In this document: one piece after another, positions 1 through 8,439 of the stretch | Layout: each line of letters starts with the position of its first letter | Numbering within the stretch: the stretch's first letter is position 1 | Assembly: GCF_000159235.2 (NCBI RefSeq) | Contig: NZ_ACGK02000001.1 | Location: 744,001 to 808,000, forward strand | From: Fannyhessea vaginae DSM 15829 | GTDB lineage: Bacteria > Actinomycetota > Coriobacteriia > Coriobacteriales > Atopobiaceae | Direction: 5' to 3' | DNA: 64,000 nucleotides | Translations under genes and position numbers: made by a program | The notes under the pieces: generated by a model | The model's input: the letters and a program-made list of their open reading frames with translations, nothing else | Databases searched by the model: none | Told to the model about the DNA's origin: nothing

Positions 1-889
1 AACATCTCATGACTGTATCAATGTTTTACGTAATATATTGCATGAGCGCCGTATCGGTCATGCTGGAACGCTTGATCCTTTAGCTGATGGAGTCTTGCTT
101 ATAGGTATTGGACAGGCAACTCGTCTTTTATCCTATATTGTTGGTCACGATAAAAGCTATGAAGCCTCTATTACCTTTGGACAGCAAACTACCACTGATG
201 ATACCGAAGGTGATATTTGTGCCTCTTCCTTGGTTCCTGCTTGTGTTGAAGATGCATCGTATGCACAGCGTGTCCTTCGTCACTTCACAGGGCAGATCCA
301 ACAAGTGCCACCAGCTTATAGTGCCATATCGCTTGGAGGTATTCGTGCCTATAATGCGGTTCGACAAGGTACACCGCTTGATCTTTCGCCTCGTTCTGTA
401 TGTGTGTATAAGGCAGAGCTTAGCGATATTACATTTGAACCCTCTACACATGCACCTATATGGCATGTACATTTTTGTGTATCAAAAGGCACGTATATTC
501 GTTCTCTTGCGCGCGATATTGGCTTGTATGCACAAACACACGCGCATCTATCGGCACTTGAGCGATCTTCTTCGGGTAGTATTACCATAGCTGATTGTAT
601 TACCTTAGATGAACTTAAAAAAGAATCCTTGTCGTCACTTACCAATAGGATACTTAATCCCTTTGATGTTATTGACGCTGCACGTTATATGCTCGGTGAT
701 ACCGATTTAGTTGATATGTCTTATGGCAGGTCGTTGACAATTCGAAAAAACTGTCTGAATGATTGTGCAAATTCTCAACTTGTGGGCTGTGTGTACCAAA
801 ATAAACTTTATGGTATCTATGAGCGCAAAGATGATAAGCTTATATGCAGAACAAACATGTTGAATGGCGTTTCGGGTGTAACATGGTAG
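1..889 (+). CDS. truB: tRNA pseudouridine(55) synthase TruB (5' end outside the window)
   Basis: TruB converts U55 of the tRNA T-loop to pseudouridine. The frame is open from base 2, so the first visible residues (TSHDCINVLRNILHERRIGH) run straight into the catalytic motif GHAGTLDPLADGVL, whose Asp is the family nucleophile. A second family motif, KGTYIRSLARDIG, lies near 490-530. Only about the first 20 residues should be missing, because this motif sits near the N-terminus in the family. The stop at 887-889 overlaps the start of ribF, a common truB-ribF arrangement that implies co-transcription. The C-terminal tail is short and has no clear PUA signature that I can name. The identification is strong; only the start is unseen. 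Confidence 0.95.
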   Translation, partial: TSHDCINVLRNILHERRIGHAGTLDPLADGVLLIGIGQATRLLSYIVGHDKSYEASITFGQQTTTDDTEGDICASSLVPACVEDASYAQRVLRHFTGQIQQVPPAYSAISLGGIRAYNAVRQGTPLDLSPRSVCVYKAELSDITFEPSTHAPIWHVHFCVSKGTYIRSLARDIGLYAQTHAHLSALERSSSGSITIADCITLDELKKESLSSLTNRILNPFDVIDAARYMLGDTDLVDMSYGRSLTIRKNCLNDCANSQLVGCVYQNKLYGIYERKDDKLICRTNMLNGVSGVTW

Positions 890-2142
890 TGTCTTCTCAG
901 CGCAACATAAGCTTTGATAGCAATGACGTGCTTGCGTGTGCAAATTTTACTTCTTACGATGTGTCATTAGCCAGCATATGTGAAAGCAGCTCTATATATC
1001 CGCAGGTACTTTCAACATACCAGCGGCTGGTACAAGATGGCATTACGCTTTATGTTGCTCCTCATGTTGCGTATACTTCACGCACGCCGTCTTGTGTTGC
1101 CTTTGGTGTTTTTGACGGTTTTCATGTAGGACATCAAAGACTTCTTCACAAAACTCTTGAAAGCGCACATGCACATAATCTTACCTCTGCGGTTGTTACC
1201 TTTGATCCCGATCCATCGTCTGTACTTCACTCGCAAGCGCCTGCGTCCTGTGCTCTTGATTTGGATGCTTGCCTGTTAACAACTAAACAACGTTTAGAGC
1301 TTATTGCACGCACCCATGTTGACCTTATTGTTGTGGTTGCTTTTACACCAGCACTTGCAAAGCTTGAGTATCAAAAATTTCTTACTGATGTTGTTATGAA
1401 ATGTCTTGCACCTCGTATTATTCATGTAGGTGCCGACTTTAAAATGGGATATCGTGGTCAGGGCGATATTGCCGCACTGCGTGCTTTTGGTTCGTTGCAT
1501 GATATTGATGTTTTTGGTCATGGGCTTGCTGTTGACAACGAAGTGGTTATTTCTGCAACGTTAATTCGTACGCTTTTGCAAAACGGCGATATAGATCTTG
1601 CAACAAGGTATCTCACACGCTTTTATTCCTTATCGGGAAAAGTTATTCATGGAAGGGGAAAGGGTAGTGGCTTTGGTTTTGCAACTGCAAATATTCTTTG
1701 TCAAGCAAATCATTGTGTTCCTCAACCTGGTGTGTATATGGCATGTGTTGTTTGTCAAAACCATATCTATCCAGCTGCAGTAAATGTGGGGATCTCTCCA
1801 ACCTTTTCTTCCGAAATTTATGAGAATGAGCAAGGCAAGGTTCAAGATAATCTCCAAAACAACGCCCAAAATGGTTCCCAAGACAACGTTGAAAAGACGA
1901 CCCATGATTCAAGGAGGCGCCTTTTATCACGACAGGGATTTTTAGAAGCACATTTGTTAGGATTTACAGGCGATATATACGGCCAAACTGTTGATGTTAT
2001 CTTTGTTAAACGCATGCGTGATGCGCGCAAATTTGAGTCGGTGTCTGCGCTTATCAAAGTAGTCCATGATAATATTAAAGAAGTGAAAAACTGTTTGGGA
2101 GAAACTGGAATCGAGGTGTACAGGTATGGAAACAGACGATAA
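883..2142 (+). CDS. ribF: Bifunctional riboflavin kinase / FAD synthetase
   Basis: RibF phosphorylates riboflavin to FMN and adenylates FMN to FAD in the cytosol. The FMN adenylyltransferase domain shows FGVFDGFHVGHQRLL, the nucleotidyltransferase HxGH-type motif. The flavokinase domain shows HGRGKGSGFGFATANI. I prefer the ATG at 883 (419 aa), which overlaps the truB stop; the frame is open further upstream, with an ATG at 844. The protein is long for the family (about 310 aa). It has roughly 65 residues before the first motif and a hydrophilic Asn/Gln-rich insert of about 40 residues inside the flavokinase domain (DNA about 1813-1935, between ISPTF and LEAHLLGF). The 3' end overlaps dnaG by 17 bases. 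The function is secure; the extensions are unusual. Confidence 0.93.
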   Translation: MVVSSQRNISFDSNDVLACANFTSYDVSLASICESSSIYPQVLSTYQRLVQDGITLYVAPHVAYTSRTPSCVAFGVFDGFHVGHQRLLHKTLESAHAHNLTSAVVTFDPDPSSVLHSQAPASCALDLDACLLTTKQRLELIARTHVDLIVVVAFTPALAKLEYQKFLTDVVMKCLAPRIIHVGADFKMGYRGQGDIAALRAFGSLHDIDVFGHGLAVDNEVVISATLIRTLLQNGDIDLATRYLTRFYSLSGKVIHGRGKGSGFGFATANILCQANHCVPQPGVYMACVVCQNHIYPAAVNVGISPTFSSEIYENEQGKVQDNLQNNAQNGSQDNVEKTTHDSRRRLLSRQGFLEAHLLGFTGDIYGQTVDVIFVKRMRDARKFESVSALIKVVHDNIKEVKNCLGETGIEVYRYGNRR

Positions 2143-3988
2143 AGAACGTGTGCGGGCTGCGGTAAATTTTGAGCAGCTTGTAGCAGAAACTGTACCTTTA
2201 CGACCTCGCGGTGCAGATTTGTGGGGCTGTTGTCCTTTTCACCACGAGAAAAGCCCTTCATTTCATATCAATCCTTCAACTGGTTTATGGAAATGCTTTG
2301 GTTGCGGACTTGGTGGCGATGTTTTTGCCTACATTATGCAGCGCGAACACCTCGAATTTCCTGACGCACTCAAATTTTTAGCAGATAAATATGGCGTTGA
2401 GTTAACGCAAACCTCGCATCGTTCATCTCATACTCCTAAGCGTGTTCGCCTTTATGCGTGCATGCAGGCGGCTCAAGAATTTTACGAGCGCACCCTTCTT
2501 TGTTCGCGCTCAACAAAAGCGCAAGAAGCACGTATGTACTTGCAAGGTCGCTCATTTGGAAGTGCTGTTTCTAAACGTTGGCATCTAGGATTTGCACTTG
2601 GCTCAAACGAGTTATTAGCAGAATTGACAAAACAAGGATTTACCCGTCAAGAACTTCTAGCTTGTGATTTAGCGCGTCTTACTCCTCAGGGTTTGCGTGA
2701 GCGTTTTTTTGATAGGGTTATGTTTCCCATTCATGATGAACAAGGAAAATGTATTGCTTTTGGAGGACGCGTCATAGGGGATGGCAAGCCCAAATACCTT
2801 AATACTAAAGATACAGTTCTGTTTTCTAAGGGTAAACACTTGTTCGCATTTGACGAAGCAAAAAATTCTCTTGTGGTATCGGGCACCGCTATTGTGTGTG
2901 AAGGCTATACCGACGTTATTTCTATGCATCGTGCTGGTTTTACCAATTGTGTGGCGGCTCTTGGAACGGCGCTTACGCTTGATCATATTAAACTTATCGA
3001 ACGTTTTGCAACGCGTAAGATTATCTGCATGTTTGACGGTGACGCTGCGGGTCAAAAAGCTGCCGAGCGAGCCGTTCAATTTCTTGATCAAACTCGTCTT
3101 GAAATGTTATGTGTTGTGTTGCCACAAAATTTGGATCCTGCAGAATTTTTAAGTGCTCATTCTAAAGAAGAGCTTGCCGAAATTCTTTCGCATGCGCGGC
3201 CACTCTTAGATTTTGTGCTTGCAAAAAGACTTGAGCATTTTGATACACGTATTGAAGGTCAACGTGTTCAGGCGCTCCAATCTACCAGTCAGCTTTTAGC
3301 ACCTCTTAAGCATTCATTATTTTTGGATGATTACGCTTCACAAGTTGCCGATTTGCTTGATATGGATGTAAACCACGTAAAAGCATCAATTAAGGCCGCG
3401 CATAAAGAGGCTACGCGCGCGTATACTCTCACAAATAATGCACCTGTAGGTTTGCAGACATCTATTCAAAACAATACCTTGAGCAGTAATTCATCGAGGC
3501 ACGCTTTAACACCACAACATTTGTTGTCTGCTGATGCGCGTATGCAAAAAAGTTCCGAGTTAGAGTTACTTTCGTTAATGGCTGCAAAACCACAGCTTAT
3601 GCATCAATATCAAGATCGTATTGCGCATTTTAATTGGCTTGATGCTTCGCATGAACAACTTGCATGGGCTATGCTTGCAACGCCTGTAGGTGCAACACCT
3701 GCCCAAGTAGTAGGAGCTGCTACGCGCGCCGTACCATCGGCACCTAACCTTTTAGCATCAGGACGGGTAGTTAGTTTTTCAAACTTAGCACCAGAAATGC
3801 AATTTCAATTTTTAGTTGCAAGTGTTGATTTGTGGTCATCGATTCGTGAAGTTAAAAAAATTAAAACGCAACTTAAACTTGCCCGTTCCTCTCTTACCTT
3901 TGAAGAAAGTCAAAAACTCCTTGAAAAAGCCACGCAATTACAGAAACATATCAGCGAACTAAAGAGTATAATTTCTAATGTTATCTAA
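2126..3988 (+). CDS. dnaG: DNA primase
   Basis: DnaG makes RNA primers at the replication fork. The N-terminal CHC2 zinc-binding domain is visible around residues 36-60 (CPFHHEKSPSF, then WKCFGCGLGGD, giving Cys-His-Cys-Cys ligands). It is followed by the catalytic core with TOPRIM motifs (VCEGYTDVISMHRAGF and CMFDGDAAGQKAA). A variable C-terminal helicase-interaction region ends in a Lys/Leu-rich helix. At 620 aa the length is normal. The gene overlaps ribF by 17 bases and precedes rpoD by 65 bases, which recreates the dnaG-rpoD pair of the classical macromolecular synthesis operon. No terminator separates it from rpoD. Confidence 0.96.
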   Translation: METDDKERVRAAVNFEQLVAETVPLRPRGADLWGCCPFHHEKSPSFHINPSTGLWKCFGCGLGGDVFAYIMQREHLEFPDALKFLADKYGVELTQTSHRSSHTPKRVRLYACMQAAQEFYERTLLCSRSTKAQEARMYLQGRSFGSAVSKRWHLGFALGSNELLAELTKQGFTRQELLACDLARLTPQGLRERFFDRVMFPIHDEQGKCIAFGGRVIGDGKPKYLNTKDTVLFSKGKHLFAFDEAKNSLVVSGTAIVCEGYTDVISMHRAGFTNCVAALGTALTLDHIKLIERFATRKIICMFDGDAAGQKAAERAVQFLDQTRLEMLCVVLPQNLDPAEFLSAHSKEELAEILSHARPLLDFVLAKRLEHFDTRIEGQRVQALQSTSQLLAPLKHSLFLDDYASQVADLLDMDVNHVKASIKAAHKEATRAYTLTNNAPVGLQTSIQNNTLSSNSSRHALTPQHLLSADARMQKSSELELLSLMAAKPQLMHQYQDRIAHFNWLDASHEQLAWAMLATPVGATPAQVVGAATRAVPSAPNLLASGRVVSFSNLAPEMQFQFLVASVDLWSSIREVKKIKTQLKLARSSLTFEESQKLLEKATQLQKHISELKSIISNVI

Positions 3989-4053
3989 AATTAGGTTTGG
4001 GTATATAACGAGTAGTTTCTCAAATCACATAAGAATGTGTCGAAAGGATATCT

Positions 4054-5379
4054 GTGACATCGCAAGAATCTAATCAGGATGTACAGCTTTCTGAAGAACT
4101 TCAATCAATTGTTGATAAACTAAGTTCGCAAGCAAATACAGCAGGTAATAAATTATCCGAGGACGAAATTCAAATCGCCTTGTCAGATTTTGACACTGAT
4201 GCAGATGAACTTTCTGATGTATATCAGGCTTTGCGCGCTCAGCATATTACTATTACTGCAGATGTTGTCAATTTGGATGATGATGATTTATTAGATGATG
4301 ATTTAAAAGATGATGACGAGGAAGATCCAGATTTAGCTGCGGCTCGTGCCGAAACACGCGCTGCAACAGAGATTTTACGTGCGGCAACAAAAAAACGTAG
4401 TAATAAACGCTCTTCCCGTGCTCGTACACGTAGAATCGATAGTTCTGCAGTTATGCTCACAGGCGATCCTGTTCGCATGTATCTCAAAGAAATCGGAAAA
4501 GTTGATTTGCTTAATGCTTCAGAAGAAGTTCATTTGGCAATGAAGATCCAAGCAGGAACAGATGCGTCCAAAAAGTTGGAAGCTGCAGAAAATGGCGAGA
4601 TCGAATTAACGCGCGCCGAGCAAAGACGTCTTATGCGTATCGAACAAGTAGGTCTCGACGCAAAGCAGGCGCTTACCTCGGCAAACCTACGCTTAACTGT
4701 TTCGATTGCTAAGCGCTATGTTGGACGTGGCATGTTATTTCTTGATCTTATTCAAGAGGGAAATCTTGGTCTTATTCGCGCTGTCGAAAAATTTGACTAC
4801 ACAAAAGGTTTTAAATTTTCTACCTATGCTACCTGGTGGATTCGTCAAGCCATTACGCGTGCTATTGCCGATCAAGCGCGTACCATTCGTATTCCGGTAC
4901 ATATGGTAGAAACCATCAATAAACTTGTCCGCGTTCAAAAAGAGCTTTTGCAAGATTTAGGACGAGAGCCAACGCCCGAGGAAATTGGCGAACAGATGAA
5001 AATGTCTGCCGATCGCGTGCGCGAGATCCAAAAAATCAGCCAAGAGCCAGTGTCGCTTGAAACTCCTATTGGAGAAGAAGAGGACTCTTCTTTGGGCGAC
5101 TTCATTGAAGACTCAACAGCGGTCGCTCCTCCTGATGCTGCAAGTGACTCTATGTTGCGCGAGCAGCTTAATCAAGTGCTCGATGGCTTAGCCGATCGCG
5201 AGCGTAAAGTTATCAAGTTCCGTTTTGGTTTAGAGGACGGACATCCTCGTACGCTTGAAGAGGTTGGTCGCGAGTTTGGTGTTACGCGTGAACGTATTCG
5301 TCAGATAGAAAGCAAAACGCTTGCCAAGCTGCGTCATCCTTCGCGTTCAGGTAGGTTAAAAGACTACATTGGCGATTAG
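4054..5379 (+). CDS. rpoD: RNA polymerase primary sigma factor (sigma-70/SigA)
   Basis: This is the housekeeping sigma factor that recognises -10 and -35 promoter elements. It starts at GTG 4054 behind GAAAGGA (about 4039-4045). After an N-terminal region 1.1-like segment and an acidic stretch ([20 protein letters not shown]), region 1.2 begins at [11 protein letters not shown]. Region 2 contains [20 protein letters not shown] and [15 protein letters not shown], which provide core binding, -10 recognition and melting. Region 4 carries the helix-turn-helix ([20 protein letters not shown]). At 441 aa it has the form of a group 1 factor. It follows dnaG in the same direction. No close alternative identity. 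Confidence 0.97.
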   Translation: MTSQESNQDVQLSEELQSIVDKLSSQANTAGNKLSEDEIQIALSDFDTDADELSDVYQALRAQHITITADVVNLDDDDLLDDDLKDDDEEDPDLAAARAETRAATEILRAATKKRSNKRSSRARTRRIDSSAVMLTGDPVRMYLKEIGKVDLLNASEEVHLAMKIQAGTDASKKLEAAENGEIELTRAEQRRLMRIEQVGLDAKQALTSANLRLTVSIAKRYVGRGMLFLDLIQEGNLGLIRAVEKFDYTKGFKFSTYATWWIRQAITRAIADQARTIRIPVHMVETINKLVRVQKELLQDLGREPTPEEIGEQMKMSADRVREIQKISQEPVSLETPIGEEEDSSLGDFIEDSTAVAPPDAASDSMLREQLNQVLDGLADRERKVIKFRFGLEDGHPRTLEEVGREFGVTRERIRQIESKTLAKLRHPSRSGRLKDYIGD

Positions 5380-5416
5380 CTTTGTAATCTTTGCTTTATA
5401 ATTTGATAAAATTTTG

Positions 5417-5460
5417 GTACCCAATTGGTTTGTGTTATAGGACACTTCCAAATTGGGTAC
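5417..5460 (+). promoter_or_regulatory. Long interrupted inverted repeat upstream of the flavin reductase
   Basis: GTACCCAATTGG (5417-5428) pairs with CCAAATTGGGTAC (5448-5460) with a single bulged base. Between them GTGT (5432-5435) pairs with ACAC (5442-5445), leaving a six-base loop. No T-run follows, so this is not a standard intrinsic terminator. A TATAAT lies just upstream at 5397-5402, so the structure could be an operator or a 5' leader hairpin for the reductase starting at 5501. The pairing is seen directly; the role is inferred. Confidence 0.6.
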
Positions 5461-5500
5461 AACCTTATCGTTATCTTTTATTGAGTAGATGGAGGAGAGT

Positions 5501-6070
5501 ATGAAACACATCGCTGTTTTGGTGGGAAGCTTACGTAAAGGTTCCTATGCTCGTAAGATTGCAAATAATGTTCTTGATATGTTTCCTAAGGATTATGAAG
5601 CAAAAATCGTTGAGATTCGTGATTTGCCGCTCTACGATGCTGATTACGACAACCCCGAAGAAACTGACAAGCCGCTTCCAGCTAGCTATACAGAGTTTAG
5701 AAATACCATTAAGGCTGCTGACGGCGTTTTGTTTGTAACTCCTGAAAACAATCGTTGCATTCCTGCATGTCTTAAGAATGCTGTGGATGTTGCCTCTAAA
5801 CCTGCAGGTGACGTAGCATGGAAAGGCACGCCTTGTGGCATGATGAGCCATTCCGTTGGTGCTATGGGTGGCTACAGTGCTCAAAAAAATCTTCGCCTTG
5901 CACTTTCTTATTTTGATATGCCACTTATGGGTCAGCCTGAGGTATTTTTAGGCAAGTCTCCTTCGTTGCTTGACGAAAATGGTCGCATTGCTGTTGAGTC
6001 TACGTATAAGTTTTTACAAAGTTATGTAGATAAATTTGTAGCATTAGTGGAAGCAAATCCTCGTCATTAA
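5501..6070 (+). CDS. NAD(P)H-dependent FMN reductase family protein
   Basis: This is a flavodoxin-like, FMN-binding NAD(P)H reductase of the chromate-reductase/azoreductase type. The phosphate-binding segment LVGSLRKGSYARKIA near the N-terminus and the central VLFVTPENN...IPACLKNAVDVASKP segment match the family (usually GSxRxxSxN and TPEYN..IPGxLKNAiDW). I choose ATG 5501 (189 aa) because GGAGG at 5491-5495 is well spaced for it, whereas the ATG at 5489 overlaps that site. It stands alone between rpoD and tRNA-Asn. Physiological substrates (quinones, chromate, azo compounds) cannot be told from sequence. Confidence 0.85.
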   Translation: MKHIAVLVGSLRKGSYARKIANNVLDMFPKDYEAKIVEIRDLPLYDADYDNPEETDKPLPASYTEFRNTIKAADGVLFVTPENNRCIPACLKNAVDVASKPAGDVAWKGTPCGMMSHSVGAMGGYSAQKNLRLALSYFDMPLMGQPEVFLGKSPSLLDENGRIAVESTYKFLQSYVDKFVALVEANPRH

Positions 6071-6160
6071 ACACGAGTACATTTTTTGCGCGTGTGCAAT
6101 GACTCTACCAGGCATTTTTCTACTTTTTTGAATTTTTACGTAGAAATTTTAATTTAGCAC

Positions 6161-6188
6161 TTGTCTTTATGAGTGAGTTTGGTATAGT
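6161..6188 (+). promoter_or_regulatory. Promoter of tRNA-Asn
   Basis: A -35 TTGTCT (6161-6166) and a -10 TATAGT (6183-6188) are separated by 16 bases. They sit about 26 bases before the tRNA 5' end, as expected for a tRNA promoter. This is pattern recognition only. Confidence 0.6.
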
Positions 6189-6214
6189 AGTTATCCGTGC
6201 TTGCGCACGATTAT

Positions 6215-6289
6215 TCCCCGATGGCGCAGCGGTAGCGCAGCTGACTGTTAATCAGCGTGTCGTAGGTTCGAATCCTACTCGGGGAGCCA
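6215..6289 (+). tRNA. tRNA-Asn (GTT)
   Basis: A full cloverleaf can be folded. The acceptor TCCCCGA (6215-6221) pairs with TCGGGGA (6279-6285), followed by discriminator G and an encoded CCA (6287-6289). The D-stem uses GCGC. The anticodon stem is GCTGA/TCAGC with loop CTGTTAA, so the anticodon is GTT at 6247-6249. The T-loop is GTTCGAATC. A terminator follows directly, so this is a single-gene transcription unit. Confidence 0.97.
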
Positions 6290-6300
6290 GAATATGTTAT

Positions 6301-6329
6301 AACCGAGTATCTTTGATGCTCGGTTTTTT
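6301..6329 (+). terminator. Intrinsic terminator after tRNA-Asn
   Basis: AACCGAG (6301-6307) pairs with CTCGGTT (6319-6325) and is followed by a run of T residues. It ends the tRNA-Asn transcript. Confidence 0.85.
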
Positions 6330-6468
6330 CTTATCTTTTGATCCCCTTCGTTTCTTTTAACCTCGTATATACATCCATATTTTAATTAATGTCCGACCCC
6401 TCAGTTATAGTACAGCTAACGGATTAATTCATGGATACATCTGTATTCATGTATGAAAGGGGAGTGTC

Positions 6469-6856
6469 ATGGGTGTGGCTGCACGTGCTGAAATAAAAAA
6501 GCTTCAAACGCTTAAAAATAATTTGGTTGGAGAAGTCGAAGCTCTTTATGCTCATCAGCAAGAAATTAAACATACCATAGCTACTAAGAAAACAAGTATT
6601 CAAATACTTAGCACCAAAATAGATAAGCTTATGTTGCAAAATAAAAAATTAACCGTGTCCGAACATGCTATTATTCGCTACGTTGAGCGTGTGCTTGGCA
6701 TAAATATAGAAGATATCGAGAACAAGATACTCAACCAAACAACATGTCATTTGGTAGAAGAGCTTGGTAATTCGGTATCCATGTAACAATGGTAAATTCA
6801 TGATTGTGGTAAAAGATGGATGTGTAGTTACCGTTATCGGCGACGATAAACAGTAG
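6469..6856 (+). pseudogene. Small coiled-coil protein, apparently frameshifted near 6773
   Basis: The first frame (6469-6786) encodes 105 aa: a Lys/Gln/Ile-rich coiled coil followed by SEHAIIRYVERVLGINIEDI. This motif resembles a short domain I associate with phage or mobile-element small proteins, but I cannot name the family. The expected C-terminal strand (NGKFMIVVKDGCVVTVIG) is present in a different frame, from about 6788 to the TAG at 6854-6856. Removing one base around AATTCGGTATCC joins the two into about 128 aa. The gene has a good ribosome site (GGGGAG, about 6460-6465). It is a frameshift mutation, a sequencing error, or less likely a programmed shift. Function unknown. Confidence 0.6.
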
Positions 6857-6947
6857 AGCTGGTATCTCTTTGTTTATATGCGTAACCTGTCATTACGTGG
6901 CTTCATTCATATAGGTTCTACGTTTCTTTGTAACTTCAGCAAGTCTT

Positions 6948-6977
6948 TTGCTTTATTATTGATAGCTACGTTACAAT
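6948..6977 (+). promoter_or_regulatory. Promoter of the radical SAM gene
   Basis: A -35 TTGCTT (6948-6953) and -10 TACAAT (6972-6977) lie 18 bases apart, just before the radical SAM coding region. The same TACAAT hexamer recurs upstream of several other genes here. Confidence 0.5.
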
Positions 6978-6998
6978 AAGGTGCGTTATCTCTAGTCA

Positions 6999-7997
6999 GT
7001 GAAAGTGAAGTCAGCGTTTATGCGTATAACCAATGCATCATATGATGTATGCCAACTTTGTCCACGTATGTGTCATGCAAAGCGTAATCTTGGCCATGCA
7101 GGCTTTTGTGGTGCTTCTAATTCGCTCTATATTGCGCGTGCGGCACTTCATTTTTGGGAAGAGCCGCCCATTTCGGGAACAAAAGGCTCAGGAGCAATCT
7201 TTTTTACTGGATGTCCGCTTCGTTGTGCATTTTGCCAAAACTTTAAGATATCTCAAGAAGGTTTTGGGTTAAAAATTACTACTGCACGCCTTGCCGAGAT
7301 TATGCTTGAGCTACAAGCGCAAGGTGCGCTCAACATTAACTTGGTTACGCCGCTTCATTATGCGCCTCATGTGCGTGAAGCGCTCTTTATGGCAAAAGAC
7401 GCTGGATTACAGTTACCTATTGTGTGCAATACTTCGGGATACGAGCGTCCCGAAACTATAGAAGCAATGTCTGATGTTATTGATATTTGGCTTCCTGATT
7501 TTAAATTTGCATCGTCAAAATTGGCAAAAATGCTTACCTCTGCTGCTGATTATCCGCAGATGGCAGCGGCGTCTCTTGAGCAAATGCTTATAAGCTTACG
7601 CCAGCATGGTGGTCGTCTTATTGATGAGTCAACTGGTAAAATGCTTCGTGGCATTATTGTTCGTCATTTAGTTATGCCTGGTCATAGCGATGATTCGTGT
7701 AAGGTTTTAGATAAATTGTGGAAGATAGGCCATAACGAGATCGATATTTCGGTTATGAATCAATATACGCCTAATAAGCGTTGCCGCAAAGCCGGGGGTA
7801 ATTTGTCACATGCCTTAACTAACGAAGAATATGAAGCCGTACTTGATCATGCCGATGATCTCGGCTTTGAACGTATGTGGTGGCAACAAGGCGGTACAGT
7901 CTCAGAAAGCTTTATTCCAGAGTTTGACGCAACTGGTGTTCAAGGACCAGAACTTTCTTCATTTACCGCGTCTGTGCGACGTGTGTCAGTTGCATAA
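6999..7997 (+). CDS. Radical SAM protein related to pyruvate formate-lyase activating enzymes
   Basis: This is a 4Fe-4S radical SAM enzyme of the PflA-like group without an assigned substrate. The cluster motif is FFTGCPLRCAFCQN (C-x3-C-x2-C). An N-terminal Cys-rich segment (CQLCPRMCHAKRNLGHAGFCG) probably holds an auxiliary metal site, as in this PflA-related group. The later SVMNQYTP segment is also typical. The protein is 332 aa from GTG 6999. ATG 7020 is an alternative start, and neither has a strong ribosome site. No glycyl radical enzyme lies nearby, so there is no local partner to suggest an activase role. Family certain; function not assigned. Confidence 0.85.
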   Translation: MKVKSAFMRITNASYDVCQLCPRMCHAKRNLGHAGFCGASNSLYIARAALHFWEEPPISGTKGSGAIFFTGCPLRCAFCQNFKISQEGFGLKITTARLAEIMLELQAQGALNINLVTPLHYAPHVREALFMAKDAGLQLPIVCNTSGYERPETIEAMSDVIDIWLPDFKFASSKLAKMLTSAADYPQMAAASLEQMLISLRQHGGRLIDESTGKMLRGIIVRHLVMPGHSDDSCKVLDKLWKIGHNEIDISVMNQYTPNKRCRKAGGNLSHALTNEEYEAVLDHADDLGFERMWWQQGGTVSESFIPEFDATGVQGPELSSFTASVRRVSVA

Positions 7998-8043
7998 GTG
8001 CTTGTACCGCAATTTATCTGCGAATATGACGGAAAGGGAAAAC

Positions 8044-8367
8044 ATGACAGATGAAGTAAATCAACAAAGAGAAGAACAAACGCATAACGAGGATTCTCTA
8101 TCTCGGGCTGAGCGTGCGGAGTTATTGGAGCTTAGAAAAGAAAAAGCTGAACGAATGCGCGAGCAGCAACAGGCACAAGCTGCTCAAAAGCAGCAAGCTG
8201 CGTTCGTGCGTGCTCGGGATGAACACATTAAATATATTCAAGAGAAGAACAGAAAAATCATGGAACCTGATGACGATTTGCGCATGCCGCTTGGACAAAA
8301 AATTGTGCTTATATGCTTAGCGGTACTTGCGGCTGCCATCCTTATTATTATGCGTCTTTCGGCATAA
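8044..8367 (+). CDS. Small membrane-anchored charged protein, unknown function
   Basis: This 107 aa protein starts at ATG 8044, with GGAAAGGG immediately upstream (about 8031-8038). Residues 1-75 form a strongly charged, helical Glu/Gln/Arg/Ala-rich segment (RAERAELLELRKEKAERMRE). The C-terminus is a single hydrophobic helix (IVLICLAVLAAAILIIMRL) that would anchor it as a tail-anchored or single-pass protein. The frame stays open upstream to 7831, but that part overlaps the radical SAM gene and is unlikely to be translated. It lies 46 bases after that gene, so co-transcription is plausible. I do not recognise a family. Confidence 0.7.
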   Translation: MTDEVNQQREEQTHNEDSLSRAERAELLELRKEKAERMREQQQAQAAQKQQAAFVRARDEHIKYIQEKNRKIMEPDDDLRMPLGQKIVLICLAVLAAAILIIMRLSA

Positions 8368-8395
8368 CTTAGATGCAAGACTTATGCATTTTTAG

Positions 8396-8404
8396 TGGTA
8401 CAAT
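8396..8404 (+). promoter_or_regulatory. Extended -10 promoter element upstream of pncB
   Basis: TGG directly followed by TACAAT (8399-8404) forms an extended -10 element about 36 bases before the pncB start. No convincing -35 is seen. Confidence 0.45.
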
Positions 8405-8439
8405 TAAGGCATTAACTTTTCATTGTAAAGGAAGATACT

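Noticed and set aside
1842..2261. 139-codon minus-strand reading frame across the ribF/dnaG junction
   Set aside because: Both plus-strand genes are certain and overlap it; there is no motif and no independent promoter.
6169..6360. 63-codon frame covering tRNA-Asn
   Set aside because: It runs through the tRNA and its terminator, so it is a chance open frame.
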